NCBI GenBank assembly: GCA_946411635.1
Contig: CAMKES010000016.1
Location: 1 to 38,012, forward strand
Direction of reading: 5' to 3'
Length of the DNA: 38,012 nt
Source of the DNA: an uncultured Clostridia bacterium
Lineage (GTDB): Bacteria; Bacillota; Clostridia; Christensenellales; CAG-138
Below are positions 7,901-16,038 of the stretch, piece after piece. Position 1 is the stretch's first letter. Every line of letters starts with the position of its first letter. The position numbers and the translations under genes were made by a program. The notes under the pieces are model-generated. The model had not been told where the DNA came from. It did no database searches and worked only from the letters and a program-made list of their open reading frames with translations.

Positions 7901-10900
7901 AAGGTTCGGCGGCGATCGGCGGCGGCTATGTGCTCAACAGCAACCACGGGCACGGCGGCAACATCACAATCAACGGCGGCACGGTCAACGCCATTGCGGG
8001 CGCAAACGGCGCAGGCATCGGCGACGCAACCAATCTGAAGGATCACAGCCTGACCACCAACATCGTTCTGAACTGGACGAGCGAAACCGACTCTATCACC
8101 AGTTCCTCTTACACGTACGACAACCTCACGTTCGAAAAGGACTTTATCATTTCCGGCGCGGTTCCGGCGGAGCTTGCAACGGCGGCGAACATCGCGGGCA
8201 AGACCATCGTGCCCTATGAAGGAAAGAACGTAACGGTCACCTTCGTCTATGAACAGGGCGGGACCGACGTATTCCATGAGGTCACCACCGTCGAGGGCGG
8301 CGCCGTGCAGGATCCCGGCACGCCGATGAAGTTCGACAGCCTGTTCGATGGCTGGTATTATCTGAACGGCGGAAACGTCGTGCCGTTCGTCTGCGGTACG
8401 ACCACGGTGAGCGAAAACACGACCGTATTCGCGCAGTGGACCTCCACCGCCGGACAGACGGTGACGTATCTGGACGCGGAAGGCAGCGCCTGCTCCATCG
8501 ACAGCGGGTATACCGTCCTGAATGCCGGTATCCCTGCGGTCACCCTGACTGCGGGCTGGTACGTGGCGGCGCATGACGTCACCTTCGGCGAACGCATCAC
8601 GGTCAGCGGCGACGTGCATCTGATCGTTGCAAACGACGTAACGATGACCGCGCAGGGCGGCATTCAGGTCGGCGAAGGCAACAGCCTGACGATCTATCAG
8701 AACGCCGGGCAGGCCGAAGGCGAAGCCGTCGGCAAACTCGTCTGCAGCGCAACGGCCTATGCGGCGGGTATCGGCGGCAACGGTTCGGACGTCAAACACT
8801 CCGGCGTAATCACGATCAACGGCTGCACAATCAATTCCTCCGGCGGCAACAATGCGGCGGGCATCGGCGGCGGAAACCAAGGCGCAGGCACGGTCGTCAT
8901 CAACCGCGGCACGGTCAACGCATACGGCAGCAGCTACGCCTCGGCGATCGGCGGCGGGCACCAGGGCGCGGGAAACGTCACCATCAATGACGGCAGCGTC
9001 GTCGCAAGGACCTTCCGCGGCGCCGCGATCGGCGGAGGAAGCGAAGGCTTCGGTACCGTTGTCATCAACGGCGGCGTCATCGACGCGGCGGCGGACACCT
9101 CGCCGGGCATCGGCAGCGGTGAGCTTGCCGGCACCAACGTCACCATCAACGGCGGCACCGTCACCGCTGTGGGCGATTACTGGGCGGCAGGTATCGGTAC
9201 CTGTTATAACCATAAGGACGTGACCGTGGATATCACCATCAACGGCGGCACCGTCACCGCAACGGGCGGCAGATTCGGCGCAGGCATCGGCGGCGGCGCC
9301 ACGACGAACGTCAGCTCGATCACGATCACCGGCGGCGTTGTCGTTGCCAACGGCGGCCAGTATGCGGCAGCCATCGGCGGCGGCGGCGCAGACCTGGATC
9401 AAGGGCAAACCGGCGAAAAAGGCAATTGCGGCACGCTCGTCATCACCGGCGGTCAGGTCACCGCAAACGCCGGACAGTACGGCGTCGGGATCGGCAACGG
9501 AGGGACCTGCACTACCTCGGGAACGATCACGCTCGGCTGGACGGACAAAACAGACTTCATCAAAGCCACGAACTATAAAGGCCCGGTCTCCGTTGTCGAC
9601 GGGAAGGTTCTGACCGACGGCACGAACGACTATTACGGCACGCTGACGGATGAGCAGAAATCCGCGGCGGCGGGCAAGACGCTGACGCCGGGCATGGATT
9701 CGCTCAATTCCGTGACGATCGACGACGGAATCGAACACGGCACGGTCACGACGGATAAGAAGTACGCCAAGGAAGGCGACACCGTCACGCTGACCGTCAC
9801 GCCCGCGGAAGGATACCTGCTCAAGTCGCTGTCGGTCATGAGCGGCGAAACCGAAGTCGCAACGACGGGCGAAAACGGCGTCTATACGTTCACCATGCCG
9901 GACGGCGACGTCACCGTCACGGCGGAATTCGAGCCCGATTGGGATCATATCCCGGACCCGGGCTTCACGCTGTCCCCCGCAGAGGTCACGCTCGAAAACT
10001 TCGACGCGGACGGCTACATGGCGCTTTCGATCTTTACCGACGCGCTGACGCTCGGAAAGATCAGTGAATACGATGCGTATTATTTGGCAAACCAAGTCAA
10101 TGTCAAGTATTACGCGGGTACGCTGAGCTGCGGAGATGAAACGATCCCCTTCAAGGTATATTCCAACGCCCATGCGGGAACCGGCGAAAGCCACGTTTGC
10201 TTGTATAATCATCAAGGTCAGTCGGGCGAGATTGCGATCTATATCGATCCCGCCGTGCTCGCCCACGCCAAAGCCGGCGTCTATACCGGCACGCTGCACT
10301 ATACGAGCGGATGGGTGAGTAATGACGCACCCGATTTCACGGCGGAAGGCGCTTCCGGCGATATCGCACTGACGATGACCGTCATCGTCACGTATTCGGT
10401 CAACGTCGACCCGAACATCGCAAACGGCACGGTCGTTCCGTCCAAGACGAGGGCGGAGGCGGGCGAAACCGTCACGCTGCAGATTTCGCCTGCGGACGGA
10501 TACATGCTTGAAACCCTGACGGTCGTCGACGGAGAGAACAACCCGATCGAAGTCGGGACGGACAGAACCTTCGTGATGCCGGAGAGCGACGTCACCGTTT
10601 CCGCGACGTTCCTGAAATACTACGGGGTCTACGTCGGATCGACGCAGATCAGCGAACGGAACGCTTCCGACGTGCTCGGCGACGGCAAGGTCACATACGA
10701 TCCGGAAACGTATACGCTGACGTTCGCGGAGGCGAACCCGCCGATCACGGGGACGACCGACGGCGCGCTGATCCTCTCGCTGGAACCGAAGCTGATCATC
10801 AACGCGACGAAGGGGCTGAACCTTTCGTCCGACACGGCGTTCTCCGGGATCTACGTCGCGAGCGGTCCGCTGACCGTCAACGGCAACCTCAACGTGACGG

Positions 10901-13230
10901 TCATGGGGGCGAGCCAGTACTACGGTTACGGCGTCATCGGCATCCGCGGTGTCACGATCAACGGCAACGTGAACGTAAAGTCGGCCAGCTACGGGATCTA
11001 CGCGCCTTCTTCGGACGGCAGGGTCACGATCAGCGGCAACGCGGTCGTGGATGCAAAGAAGCTCGCGATCTTCGGTCTCAACGGCGTTGAGATCGGCGGC
11101 ACGGCAAACGTCCGCTCGGAAACCGACAACGCGCTGCAGTCGCCGAATGGACCGATCTCCGTCGCAGGCGACGCGGTGATCGATGGCAAGGGCAACACCG
11201 TCTCGGCCACGAGCAGCCTCAGCGCCGTCACGTTCGGCGGCAGCGCGGTCATCAAAAACGCAGGCGAGAACGGCATCCTTTGCCCGAACGCAACGGTCAC
11301 GGTCGCAAACGATCTCACCGTAACGGGCAGCAGCAGCGGCTGGGCGATCCAGGCGAACCAAGGCCTCGAGGTCGGCGGAAACCTGACGATCAGAAACATG
11401 AATACGAACGGCGCCTATGCGCCGAACAGTTCGATCCGCATCGTCGGCAATGCCGACGTCACGGTCGCGAACGGCTACGGACTGATGATCACGAGCAGCG
11501 GCGAGATCAACGTCGCCGGCAATGCGGACGTTAGGATCCTGAACAGCGGCGGCGGCATGCTCTTCTCGCCGAGCAGCGGCAAGGTCGTCGTCGGCGGGAA
11601 CGCAACGCTGATCGGCGACGCAACCTACTACTCGGTCTACGGCGCAGGCGGCATTGAGATCGGCGGAAACGTCACGATCGAAAATGGATACAGCGGCGGT
11701 TACGGTCTGTTCTCGACGAGCGGTCCGATCACCGTTGGCGGAAACGCGGACATCACGAGCAACGGCGTCTGCATCTCGATGGTCTGCCCGCAGGAGATCA
11801 AGATCAACGGCAGCGCGACACTGACCACCACGGGCAATCCGAGCGGGCATCTGTTCGCGCCGGCGAGCGGCCGGATCACGGTCGCGAAGAACGTCGTCTG
11901 CATCGGCAACAGTTCGTATACCGTTTACGGCAGCAAGGGCGTCACGATCGGCGGCAACGTGTCCTTCGACAACGAGACCGGCGTCGGCGTCTTCTCGGAC
12001 AGCGGCGACATTGAGATCACGGGCGACGTTGACGGCGCGTCCTACGGTTCGGCGATCAATGCCACCCACGGCGACGTGATCCTGCACGGCGTGGTGAACC
12101 TCGTAACGACGATGTCGGACGCGGTGGGCGTACATGCGAGCGGAAAGATCTTCGCCGAATATCTCTGGGACGTCACGGCGCCGATCGCCCTGTGCGGCCG
12201 GGAGGGCATCGTCCTCACCGACAACCTGTTCGTCGAGCTGCCGGAGAACGGCGAGGTGAAGGCGGTCGAGCTCAGCGTTTACGGACAGTCCGTCGAGGCA
12301 TGGACCGTCACCGCGCCGGAGAGCGACGAACCGTCCGATCACGTGAAGCTCGGCAGCACGTCGACGCGCATCGAATGCACGGTCGAGTGGGATCCCGCGG
12401 ACGTGGAGTTCAAGGGCACGACGCCGTACGTCGTCGCGAACGGCAAGGCGCAGACCCCGCGCTTCACCGTAAAGAACAAGGAGGACGGCAGCGTGATCGA
12501 TCCGCAGTACTACGACTTCACGTACCGCGAGAACACGAACGCCGGTACGGGCTACGTGTTTATCACGCTCAAGGGCCTGTATAAAGGTACGTGCCGCGCG
12601 TCGTTCAAGATCTATCTGCCCGCGACGACGACCACGACGGTCGCGAACGTCAAGGACGGCATCAAGATCAGCTGGGCGGCGGTCGAAGGCGCAGCGGGCT
12701 ACGTCATCTACCGCAGAGCGTGGAGCTCCACGACCAACGGCTGGACGACGTTCGAGCGCTGGAACAACACGACCGGGCTCACCTGGACGGACACCAAGGT
12801 CTACGCGGGCACGCGCTACCAGTACGGCGTCAAGGCGTACTTCGCGAGACGGCTCGATCCGGTCGTGAACGCGTACATCGGCGGCAACGTCGGCGACAAC
12901 TTCAACCTCGGCGAGGTCGGACCGCTCAAGACCACCGTCCGCATCACCACGCGCGTGCTGAACAGCGTCACCGCGGGCACGAAGCAGATGACGATCAAGT
13001 GGGCGGGCAGCTCGGTCTTCACCGGCTACCAGATCCAGTACGCGCAGAACAGCGCGTTCACCAAGAGCGTCAAGTCGTTCAAGATCGCGAATCCGAAGAC
13101 GGTCCAGACGATCGTCAAGAGCCTCAAGACCGGCACGACCTACTACGTCCGCATCCGCTCGTACCATGAGTTCAACGGCATGACGTACTTCGGCGAGTGG
13201 TCGAACGTGAAATCCTGCAAAGTGAAATAA
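4969..13230 (+). CDS. Giant secreted multidomain beta-helix repeat protein
   Basis: A 2,753-residue secreted protein, probably an adhesin or carbohydrate-binding surface protein. Rough layout: signal peptide 1-28; Gly-rich beta-helix block 41-280; small beta domain 320-420; bacterial-repeat (PF18998-like) domain 424-500; F5/8C discoidin-like domain 506-656; Cys-containing segment with HYWFCTVCHKYF 658-757; second beta-helix 758-1083; InlB B-repeat-like domain ending VFAQWT 1085-1160; third beta-helix 1163-1577; bacterial repeat 1579-1659; beta-sandwich 1661-1809; bacterial repeat 1810-1884; fourth helix block of VTINGN-type turns 1884-2454; Ig-like 2465-2552; two Fn3-like domains 2555-2753. 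About 20 copies of an [A]GIGGG-type turn occur in the first three blocks. There is no LPxTG motif or membrane tail. The start at 4969 has AGGAGGG 5 bases upstream. Function is inferred from domains only. Confidence 0.88.
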   Translation: MKRTKKPVSVVLALLLMLCLLPARIAAADGNGTEANPYLFTGETTELVDGGYYLVNSDVTVSTRIEVSGTAVLILGEGATLTASKGVRVGSDKTLTIRGTGTLIARADSSQAAIGGNSVEWSGKIVIEGGTIQATGGSGAAGIGGGTYAGGNEIVITGGNVTATGGLNSAGIGGGANNNWAGRYGNTGTITITGGTVNASGNGPAAGIGGGGTTSSVSTVYAGNAEAIVITGGNVTATSGTGYGIGGGKNTGVSSNSGTANSITLGWTNPADSITASGYNGTAVIVVEGQSLSDGTNTYEGQLTEEQIEAAAGKTLVPGTLGDGFYLIGPDWSVGAIRATNKFTQNPANTSEYMLETTLAEGSQIKVVKIASGAIAAWYPDGLNNEYTVDAAHAGTKTIYFRETYNNDWSAFGGHIYINASQSHSITVADGIDYGSVVSDKTTAYSGETVTLTVTPKKGYALQTLTVLSGENAIGATGSGNHTYTFTMPDGDVTVSAVFAWSTASSDHTIFTEYVFEAGSAGYNNEGPENLIDGNTGTKWCATLGSGLTITFHVDVPILPVGYILTTANDTADNDGARNPTAWTIEGRLTEDDEWTTLAAKTDNNSLPAANFTDTEFVVDTSKTCKYFRVTFSSLKNGTTFQLSEFRFFGELDAVVRIRACAPTCVSMGYARDCWYSYGEDAYYEDEACTRPLNREDVEIPATGIHTLEDHPAVEPVGNTPGNIHYWFCTVCHKYFDDGNAEHEITEEDTIVYGPIDYLDENGNLTHTTGAFSVVASDVMEWTAGWWIVPGDVTVNGRINVNGEVHLILLDGATLTVTDGIGVNTSANSLTIYSQSLGEHMGALTAGPVQNYHAGIGGTKDGISSYNAGNGPITINGGKIYAKGGWGAAGIGGGHNGAGFGLVTVNNGDIDAWGGDVGPGIGIGYGPSWYLERAKVVINGGTVVAHAGSHSAAIGGGEDANAEYITINGGNITAYGGEGSAAIGGGYVLNSNHGHGGNITINGGTVNAIAGANGAGIGDATNLKDHSLTTNIVLNWTSETDSITSSSYTYDNLTFEKDFIISGAVPAELATAANIAGKTIVPYEGKNVTVTFVYEQGGTDVFHEVTTVEGGAVQDPGTPMKFDSLFDGWYYLNGGNVVPFVCGTTTVSENTTVFAQWTSTAGQTVTYLDAEGSACSIDSGYTVLNAGIPAVTLTAGWYVAAHDVTFGERITVSGDVHLIVANDVTMTAQGGIQVGEGNSLTIYQNAGQAEGEAVGKLVCSATAYAAGIGGNGSDVKHSGVITINGCTINSSGGNNAAGIGGGNQGAGTVVINRGTVNAYGSSYASAIGGGHQGAGNVTINDGSVVARTFRGAAIGGGSEGFGTVVINGGVIDAAADTSPGIGSGELAGTNVTINGGTVTAVGDYWAAGIGTCYNHKDVTVDITINGGTVTATGGRFGAGIGGGATTNVSSITITGGVVVANGGQYAAAIGGGGADLDQGQTGEKGNCGTLVITGGQVTANAGQYGVGIGNGGTCTTSGTITLGWTDKTDFIKATNYKGPVSVVDGKVLTDGTNDYYGTLTDEQKSAAAGKTLTPGMDSLNSVTIDDGIEHGTVTTDKKYAKEGDTVTLTVTPAEGYLLKSLSVMSGETEVATTGENGVYTFTMPDGDVTVTAEFEPDWDHIPDPGFTLSPAEVTLENFDADGYMALSIFTDALTLGKISEYDAYYLANQVNVKYYAGTLSCGDETIPFKVYSNAHAGTGESHVCLYNHQGQSGEIAIYIDPAVLAHAKAGVYTGTLHYTSGWVSNDAPDFTAEGASGDIALTMTVIVTYSVNVDPNIANGTVVPSKTRAEAGETVTLQISPADGYMLETLTVVDGENNPIEVGTDRTFVMPESDVTVSATFLKYYGVYVGSTQISERNASDVLGDGKVTYDPETYTLTFAEANPPITGTTDGALILSLEPKLIINATKGLNLSSDTAFSGIYVASGPLTVNGNLNVTVMGASQYYGYGVIGIRGVTINGNVNVKSASYGIYAPSSDGRVTISGNAVVDAKKLAIFGLNGVEIGGTANVRSETDNALQSPNGPISVAGDAVIDGKGNTVSATSSLSAVTFGGSAVIKNAGENGILCPNATVTVANDLTVTGSSSGWAIQANQGLEVGGNLTIRNMNTNGAYAPNSSIRIVGNADVTVANGYGLMITSSGEINVAGNADVRILNSGGGMLFSPSSGKVVVGGNATLIGDATYYSVYGAGGIEIGGNVTIENGYSGGYGLFSTSGPITVGGNADITSNGVCISMVCPQEIKINGSATLTTTGNPSGHLFAPASGRITVAKNVVCIGNSSYTVYGSKGVTIGGNVSFDNETGVGVFSDSGDIEITGDVDGASYGSAINATHGDVILHGVVNLVTTMSDAVGVHASGKIFAEYLWDVTAPIALCGREGIVLTDNLFVELPENGEVKAVELSVYGQSVEAWTVTAPESDEPSDHVKLGSTSTRIECTVEWDPADVEFKGTTPYVVANGKAQTPRFTVKNKEDGSVIDPQYYDFTYRENTNAGTGYVFITLKGLYKGTCRASFKIYLPATTTTTVANVKDGIKISWAAVEGAAGYVIYRRAWSSTTNGWTTFERWNNTTGLTWTDTKVYAGTRYQYGVKAYFARRLDPVVNAYIGGNVGDNFNLGEVGPLKTTVRITTRVLNSVTAGTKQMTIKWAGSSVFTGYQIQYAQNSAFTKSVKSFKIANPKTVQTIVKSLKTGTTYYVRIRSYHEFNGMTYFGEWSNVKSCKVK

Positions 13231-13242
13231 CCGATCCGAACG

Positions 13243-13274
13243 AAACGGACCTGCGCGATCGCGCAGGTCCGTTT
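13243..13274 (+). terminator. Terminator of the giant surface protein gene
   Basis: A perfect 14-bp stem (13243-13256 with 13261-13274, loop GATC) lies 12 bases after the stop. The U-tract is short (GTTTG), so efficiency is uncertain; the next hairpin at 13344 may act as back-up. Confidence 0.65.
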
Positions 13275-13343
13275 GATTCCGGGGGGACTGCTCCGCGGGA
13301 GAATCCGCCGCGGGACGGCGGCGCGCGGAAATACGGGCAAAAC

Positions 13344-13371
13344 AAAAAGCGCGGCGTACGCCGCGCTTTTT
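13344..13371. terminator. Bidirectional terminator between giant gene and aquaporin
   Basis: A 13-bp perfect stem (13344-13356 with 13359-13371) with A5 on one side and T5 on the other lies just past the aquaporin stop. It can serve both convergent transcripts. Confidence 0.88.
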
Positions 13372-13383
13372 GAAAAATCGGGA

Positions 13384-14052
13384 TTATGCCTCTTCGCCCT
13401 TGCCGTACAGGAACTTCCAAAGCAGAGCCGCGACGACCGCACCGACCATCGGACCGACCAGGAAGACCCAGTAGCACGCGAGCGCTTCGCCGCCCTGCAG
13501 CAGAGCCGGACCGAAGGAACGCGCCGGGTTGACGCTGGTGCCGGTCAGGTAGATGCCGAGCAGGTGGACGAGCGTCAGGGAACCGCCGATCACGAGACCC
13601 GCGACGCTGCTGTTCTTGATCTTGGACGTTGCGCCGAGGACCGCCAGCACGAAGATGCAGGTCAGGATCGCTTCCGCGATCAGGGACGGAACGATGCCGA
13701 GCGCCACGTTGTTTGCGCCGAGCGCCGTGAATTTCGTGGGAAGCATGGCGCCGAGCACCGCAGCGCCCGCCGTTGCGCCCGCAAACTGCGCGATCACGTA
13801 GCCGATGAAATCCTTCAGCGTCATGCCGCCGTTGATGAGGACCGCAAGGGAGACCGCCGGGTTGATGTGGCAGCCGGAGATGTTGCCGATCGAGTACGCC
13901 ATCGCAACGATGACGCCGCCGAACGCCAGCGCGGTCATCAGAACGGACGCCGCGTCAACGCCGCATTTGGAAACGACCGCAACGCCGCAGGCGACCAGAA
14001 CGAGTACGAACGTGCCGATAAATTCGGCAATGTACTTTTTCAGACTTTTCAT
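13384..14052 (-). CDS. Aquaporin, AqpZ-like water channel (MIP family)
   Basis: A 222-residue six-span membrane channel with two half-helix NPA motifs at 64-66 (HINPAVS) and 175-177 (SVNPARS). The aromatic/Arg filter reads Phe44, His163, Thr172, Arg178, with the same spacing as Phe43/His174/Thr183/Arg189 of E. coli AqpZ. That predicts a water-selective pore; glycerol facilitators normally lack the His and have an Asp after the second NPA-R. The first residues (MKSLKKYIAEFIGTF) are a standard MIP N-terminus. GGAGG lies about 6 bases before the ATG. It is a single-gene unit with its own promoter (14099-14127) and terminator. Confidence 0.94.
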   Translation of the reverse strand: MKSLKKYIAEFIGTFVLVLVACGVAVVSKCGVDAASVLMTALAFGGVIVAMAYSIGNISGCHINPAVSLAVLINGGMTLKDFIGYVIAQFAGATAGAAVLGAMLPTKFTALGANNVALGIVPSLIAEAILTCIFVLAVLGATSKIKNSSVAGLVIGGSLTLVHLLGIYLTGTSVNPARSFGPALLQGGEALACYWVFLVGPMVGAVVAALLWKFLYGKGEEA

Positions 14053-14098
14053 AAGACTCCTCCTTGTATTGTTCGGGGCGCAAAGCGCCCTTTAAAAT

Positions 14099-14127
14099 AG
14101 TATATCATTCCCCGTCCAAAAATGCAA
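14099..14127 (-). promoter_or_regulatory. Aquaporin gene promoter
   Basis: On the minus strand TTGCAT (14122-14127), 17 bases, TATACT (14099-14104). The expected start near 14092 gives a 40-base leader. Confidence 0.7.
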
Positions 14128-14145
14128 GCGGGCGGCCGCGGCACG

Positions 14146-14169
14146 AAAAAAGGACCCCCGAAGGGGTCC
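14146..14169 (-). terminator. Terminator of the PBP-to-APH operon
   Basis: On the minus strand a 7-bp GGACCCC/GGGGTCC stem (14152-14158 with 14163-14169) is followed by six T residues (A-run 14146-14151 on the plus strand). It lies 13 bases past the stop of the APH-fold gene. Confidence 0.85.
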
Positions 14170-14182
14170 CGTCGTTCGGTTT

Positions 14183-15262
14183 TCAGGCGCGGAGCGAGTC
14201 CGGATCCAGGTCCGCGATGAGGCCGAGCAGTTCAAGAGTCTCATCCCGCCTTGCGCCGCCCGCGTCGAGCGCGGCGTCGAAGAAACAGAAGACCGGCCAT
14301 TGCACGGCCATTGCAATCCATGCGTACAGGCCGGCCGCTTCCCGCTCCCGCGCCGTCGCGCGGTAGAACGAAAACGCGCGGTCCATGCAGCGGCGGTACT
14401 CGCGGAGCGCGGATTCGAGCCGGACGGCGGCGCCGATCGGCTCCTTCTCCGTGATGCGGTAATCGCCCGCGGACCAGTTTGCGAACGTGTTGACGACGAC
14501 CTCGGTTCCCGCCAGATTGAAGTCGATGAGCCCGGCGAACCGTCCGTTTTCGTCGACCAGCACGTTGGACTCGTTGGCGTCGTCCTGCACGAACACGCGC
14601 GGCAGCTCGCGATAGATCGCATAAAGCCGCGCCCGCACGGCGTCGTGCCGGGCGGAAAGCCGTTCCGAAAGCGCGGTCTGATCCAGCGCGTTCAGCTTCT
14701 TGACGAGCGCGTTGAAGTTCTGCTGCTTCTCGTCGACGCCGATCGCCGCGTCATAGGGATCGAGGTCGAACAGACTGTACATGCCGACCGTATCGCTGAG
14801 GTCAAAGTCGCGAAACCGCTCGGCAAAGCGCGCCTCGAAATCGTGGATGTCGTCCCAGAACGCATCTTTGTCCGCGATTTCCGTCTCGTCGGCGAGCTTC
14901 AGATCGACGTATTCCGCGCAGTAGACGGAAAGGTTCTCCCACGCGTGCAGAAAGCGTCCGTCAAGCCCCGGAAGAAACGCGGGGCAGAGGATCCCGCAGG
15001 CACGGTATCGCCCGATCAGCCGGTTCAGCTCCGCAAAGCGCCGTTCGGACAGATCCGGCGCCTTGACGAACCGCAGCACGTATTTCCGGTCGACGATGAA
15101 ATTCAGCCGGACGTCGTCCGCGTCGTGCGTGGTGTCGAACAGCGTGACCTCGTTCGCCTCCGAAACGCCGTATTCGCCGAGAGCGGCAAGCAGGTCCGCG
15201 CGATCGGGGACCTTCTGCTCCTTCGGAAAGTGTTTGCCGGTTTTCCATTCCCGTGTTTCCAT
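14183..15262 (-). CDS. APH/choline-kinase-fold phosphotransferase family protein
   Basis: A 359-residue cytoplasmic protein with the aminoglycoside-phosphotransferase fold. The nucleotide lobe covers about residues 10-110. The catalytic loop reads VQDDANESN (225-233), so the usual H-G-D-x4-N motif has Gln226 instead of His, with Asp228 as catalytic base and Asn233 kept. The metal-binding LIDFNLAG (about 242-249) follows. Such proteins phosphorylate small alcohols, sugars or antibiotics; in Clostridia most are housekeeping proteins of unknown substrate (the CotS/homoserine-kinase group), so resistance should not be assumed. The start METREWK at 15262 has GAGGTGA about 8 bases upstream and lies 5 bases after the tatD stop. 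Last gene of the operon. Confidence 0.82.
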   Translation of the reverse strand: METREWKTGKHFPKEQKVPDRADLLAALGEYGVSEANEVTLFDTTHDADDVRLNFIVDRKYVLRFVKAPDLSERRFAELNRLIGRYRACGILCPAFLPGLDGRFLHAWENLSVYCAEYVDLKLADETEIADKDAFWDDIHDFEARFAERFRDFDLSDTVGMYSLFDLDPYDAAIGVDEKQQNFNALVKKLNALDQTALSERLSARHDAVRARLYAIYRELPRVFVQDDANESNVLVDENGRFAGLIDFNLAGTEVVVNTFANWSAGDYRITEKEPIGAAVRLESALREYRRCMDRAFSFYRATAREREAAGLYAWIAMAVQWPVFCFFDAALDAGGARRDETLELLGLIADLDPDSLRA

Positions 15263-15267
15263 ACGGA

Positions 15268-16038
15268 TCACCTCTCCAGACCGAACGCCCGGAAGCTGTT
15301 TTCGTACAGCGTTTCCGCAAGCGTTTCTTCGTCGATCCCGCGCAGCTCCGAGAGCTTTTTGAGCGTGAGCAGGATGCGGGTCGGATCGTTTCGCGTGCCG
15401 CGGAACGGCACCGGCGTCATGTACGGACAGTCCGTTTCGATCAGCAGCCGCTCGAGCGGAAGCTTCGAGGCGATCGCCCATTGGTTCACGGCGTTTTTGA
15501 ACGTCAGCGCGCCGCCGAACGCGATAAAGAGCCCGAGGTCGATGCATTCCTTCGCGATCTCGCAGCTTGCCGAGAAGCAGTGCATCACGCCCGAAAGCCG
15601 TCCGCGGTAGGTCCGCAGAAGGTCCATCGTGTCGCCGTGCGCCTCGCGGTCGTGGATGATGACGGGGCGTCCGAGCTCCGCCGCCAGCGCAAGCTGCGCG
15701 TCGAAGCACGTCCGCTGCACGTCGCGCGGGGAGAAGTCGTAATGATAGTCGAGACCGATCTCGCCGATCGCGATCATGCGCTCCTTCCGAAGCGCCGCGC
15801 GGATATGATCCGCCGTTTCGGGCCGCCATTCGTCCGCCGAATGCGGATGCACGCCCGCGCTGCCGTACAGGTACGGCACGCGCCCGACCAGCGCGGCGAC
15901 GCGGTCGATCCCCGCCTCGTCGCAGCACGCCTCCATGACGTGCGTGATCCCGGCGGAAGGAAGCGAGACGAGCAGCTCCTCGCGATCCGCGTCGAACTGC
16001 TCGTCCAGAAGATGTGCGTGCGTATCAAAAACGTTCAT
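15268..16038 (-). CDS. tatD: TatD family metal-dependent hydrolase/DNase
   Basis: A 256-residue TIM-barrel metallohydrolase. Ligand motifs appear in order: DTHAH (5-9), GVHPH, GEIGLDYHY, IIHDREAH, MHCFSAS and ETDCPYMTP, all intact. TatD enzymes are 3'-5' exonucleases implicated in DNA repair and RNA or D-amino-acid-tRNA quality control. The start ATG shares one base with the metG stop (TGATG), so translation is likely coupled. The metG-tatD pairing is common in Firmicutes and supports the call. Confidence 0.93.
   Translation of the reverse strand: MNVFDTHAHLLDEQFDADREELLVSLPSAGITHVMEACCDEAGIDRVAALVGRVPYLYGSAGVHPHSADEWRPETADHIRAALRKERMIAIGEIGLDYHYDFSPRDVQRTCFDAQLALAAELGRPVIIHDREAHGDTMDLLRTYRGRLSGVMHCFSASCEIAKECIDLGLFIAFGGALTFKNAVNQWAIASKLPLERLLIETDCPYMTPVPFRGTRNDPTRILLTLKKLSELRGIDEETLAETLYENSFRAFGLER

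Noticed and set aside
5380-9500. Short repeated DNA words in the giant gene as CRISPR-like or recombination repeats
   Set aside because: They follow codon phase and encode the GIGGG turns of the protein; spacing is irregular.
5731-13167. A 2,478-codon open frame on the minus strand, antisense to the giant protein gene
   Set aside because: The translation is rich in Arg/Asp/Val/Ala, with no domain or signal. The plus frame has signal peptide, ribosome site, promoter and recognisable domains. High GC and repeated codons keep the opposite strand free of stops.
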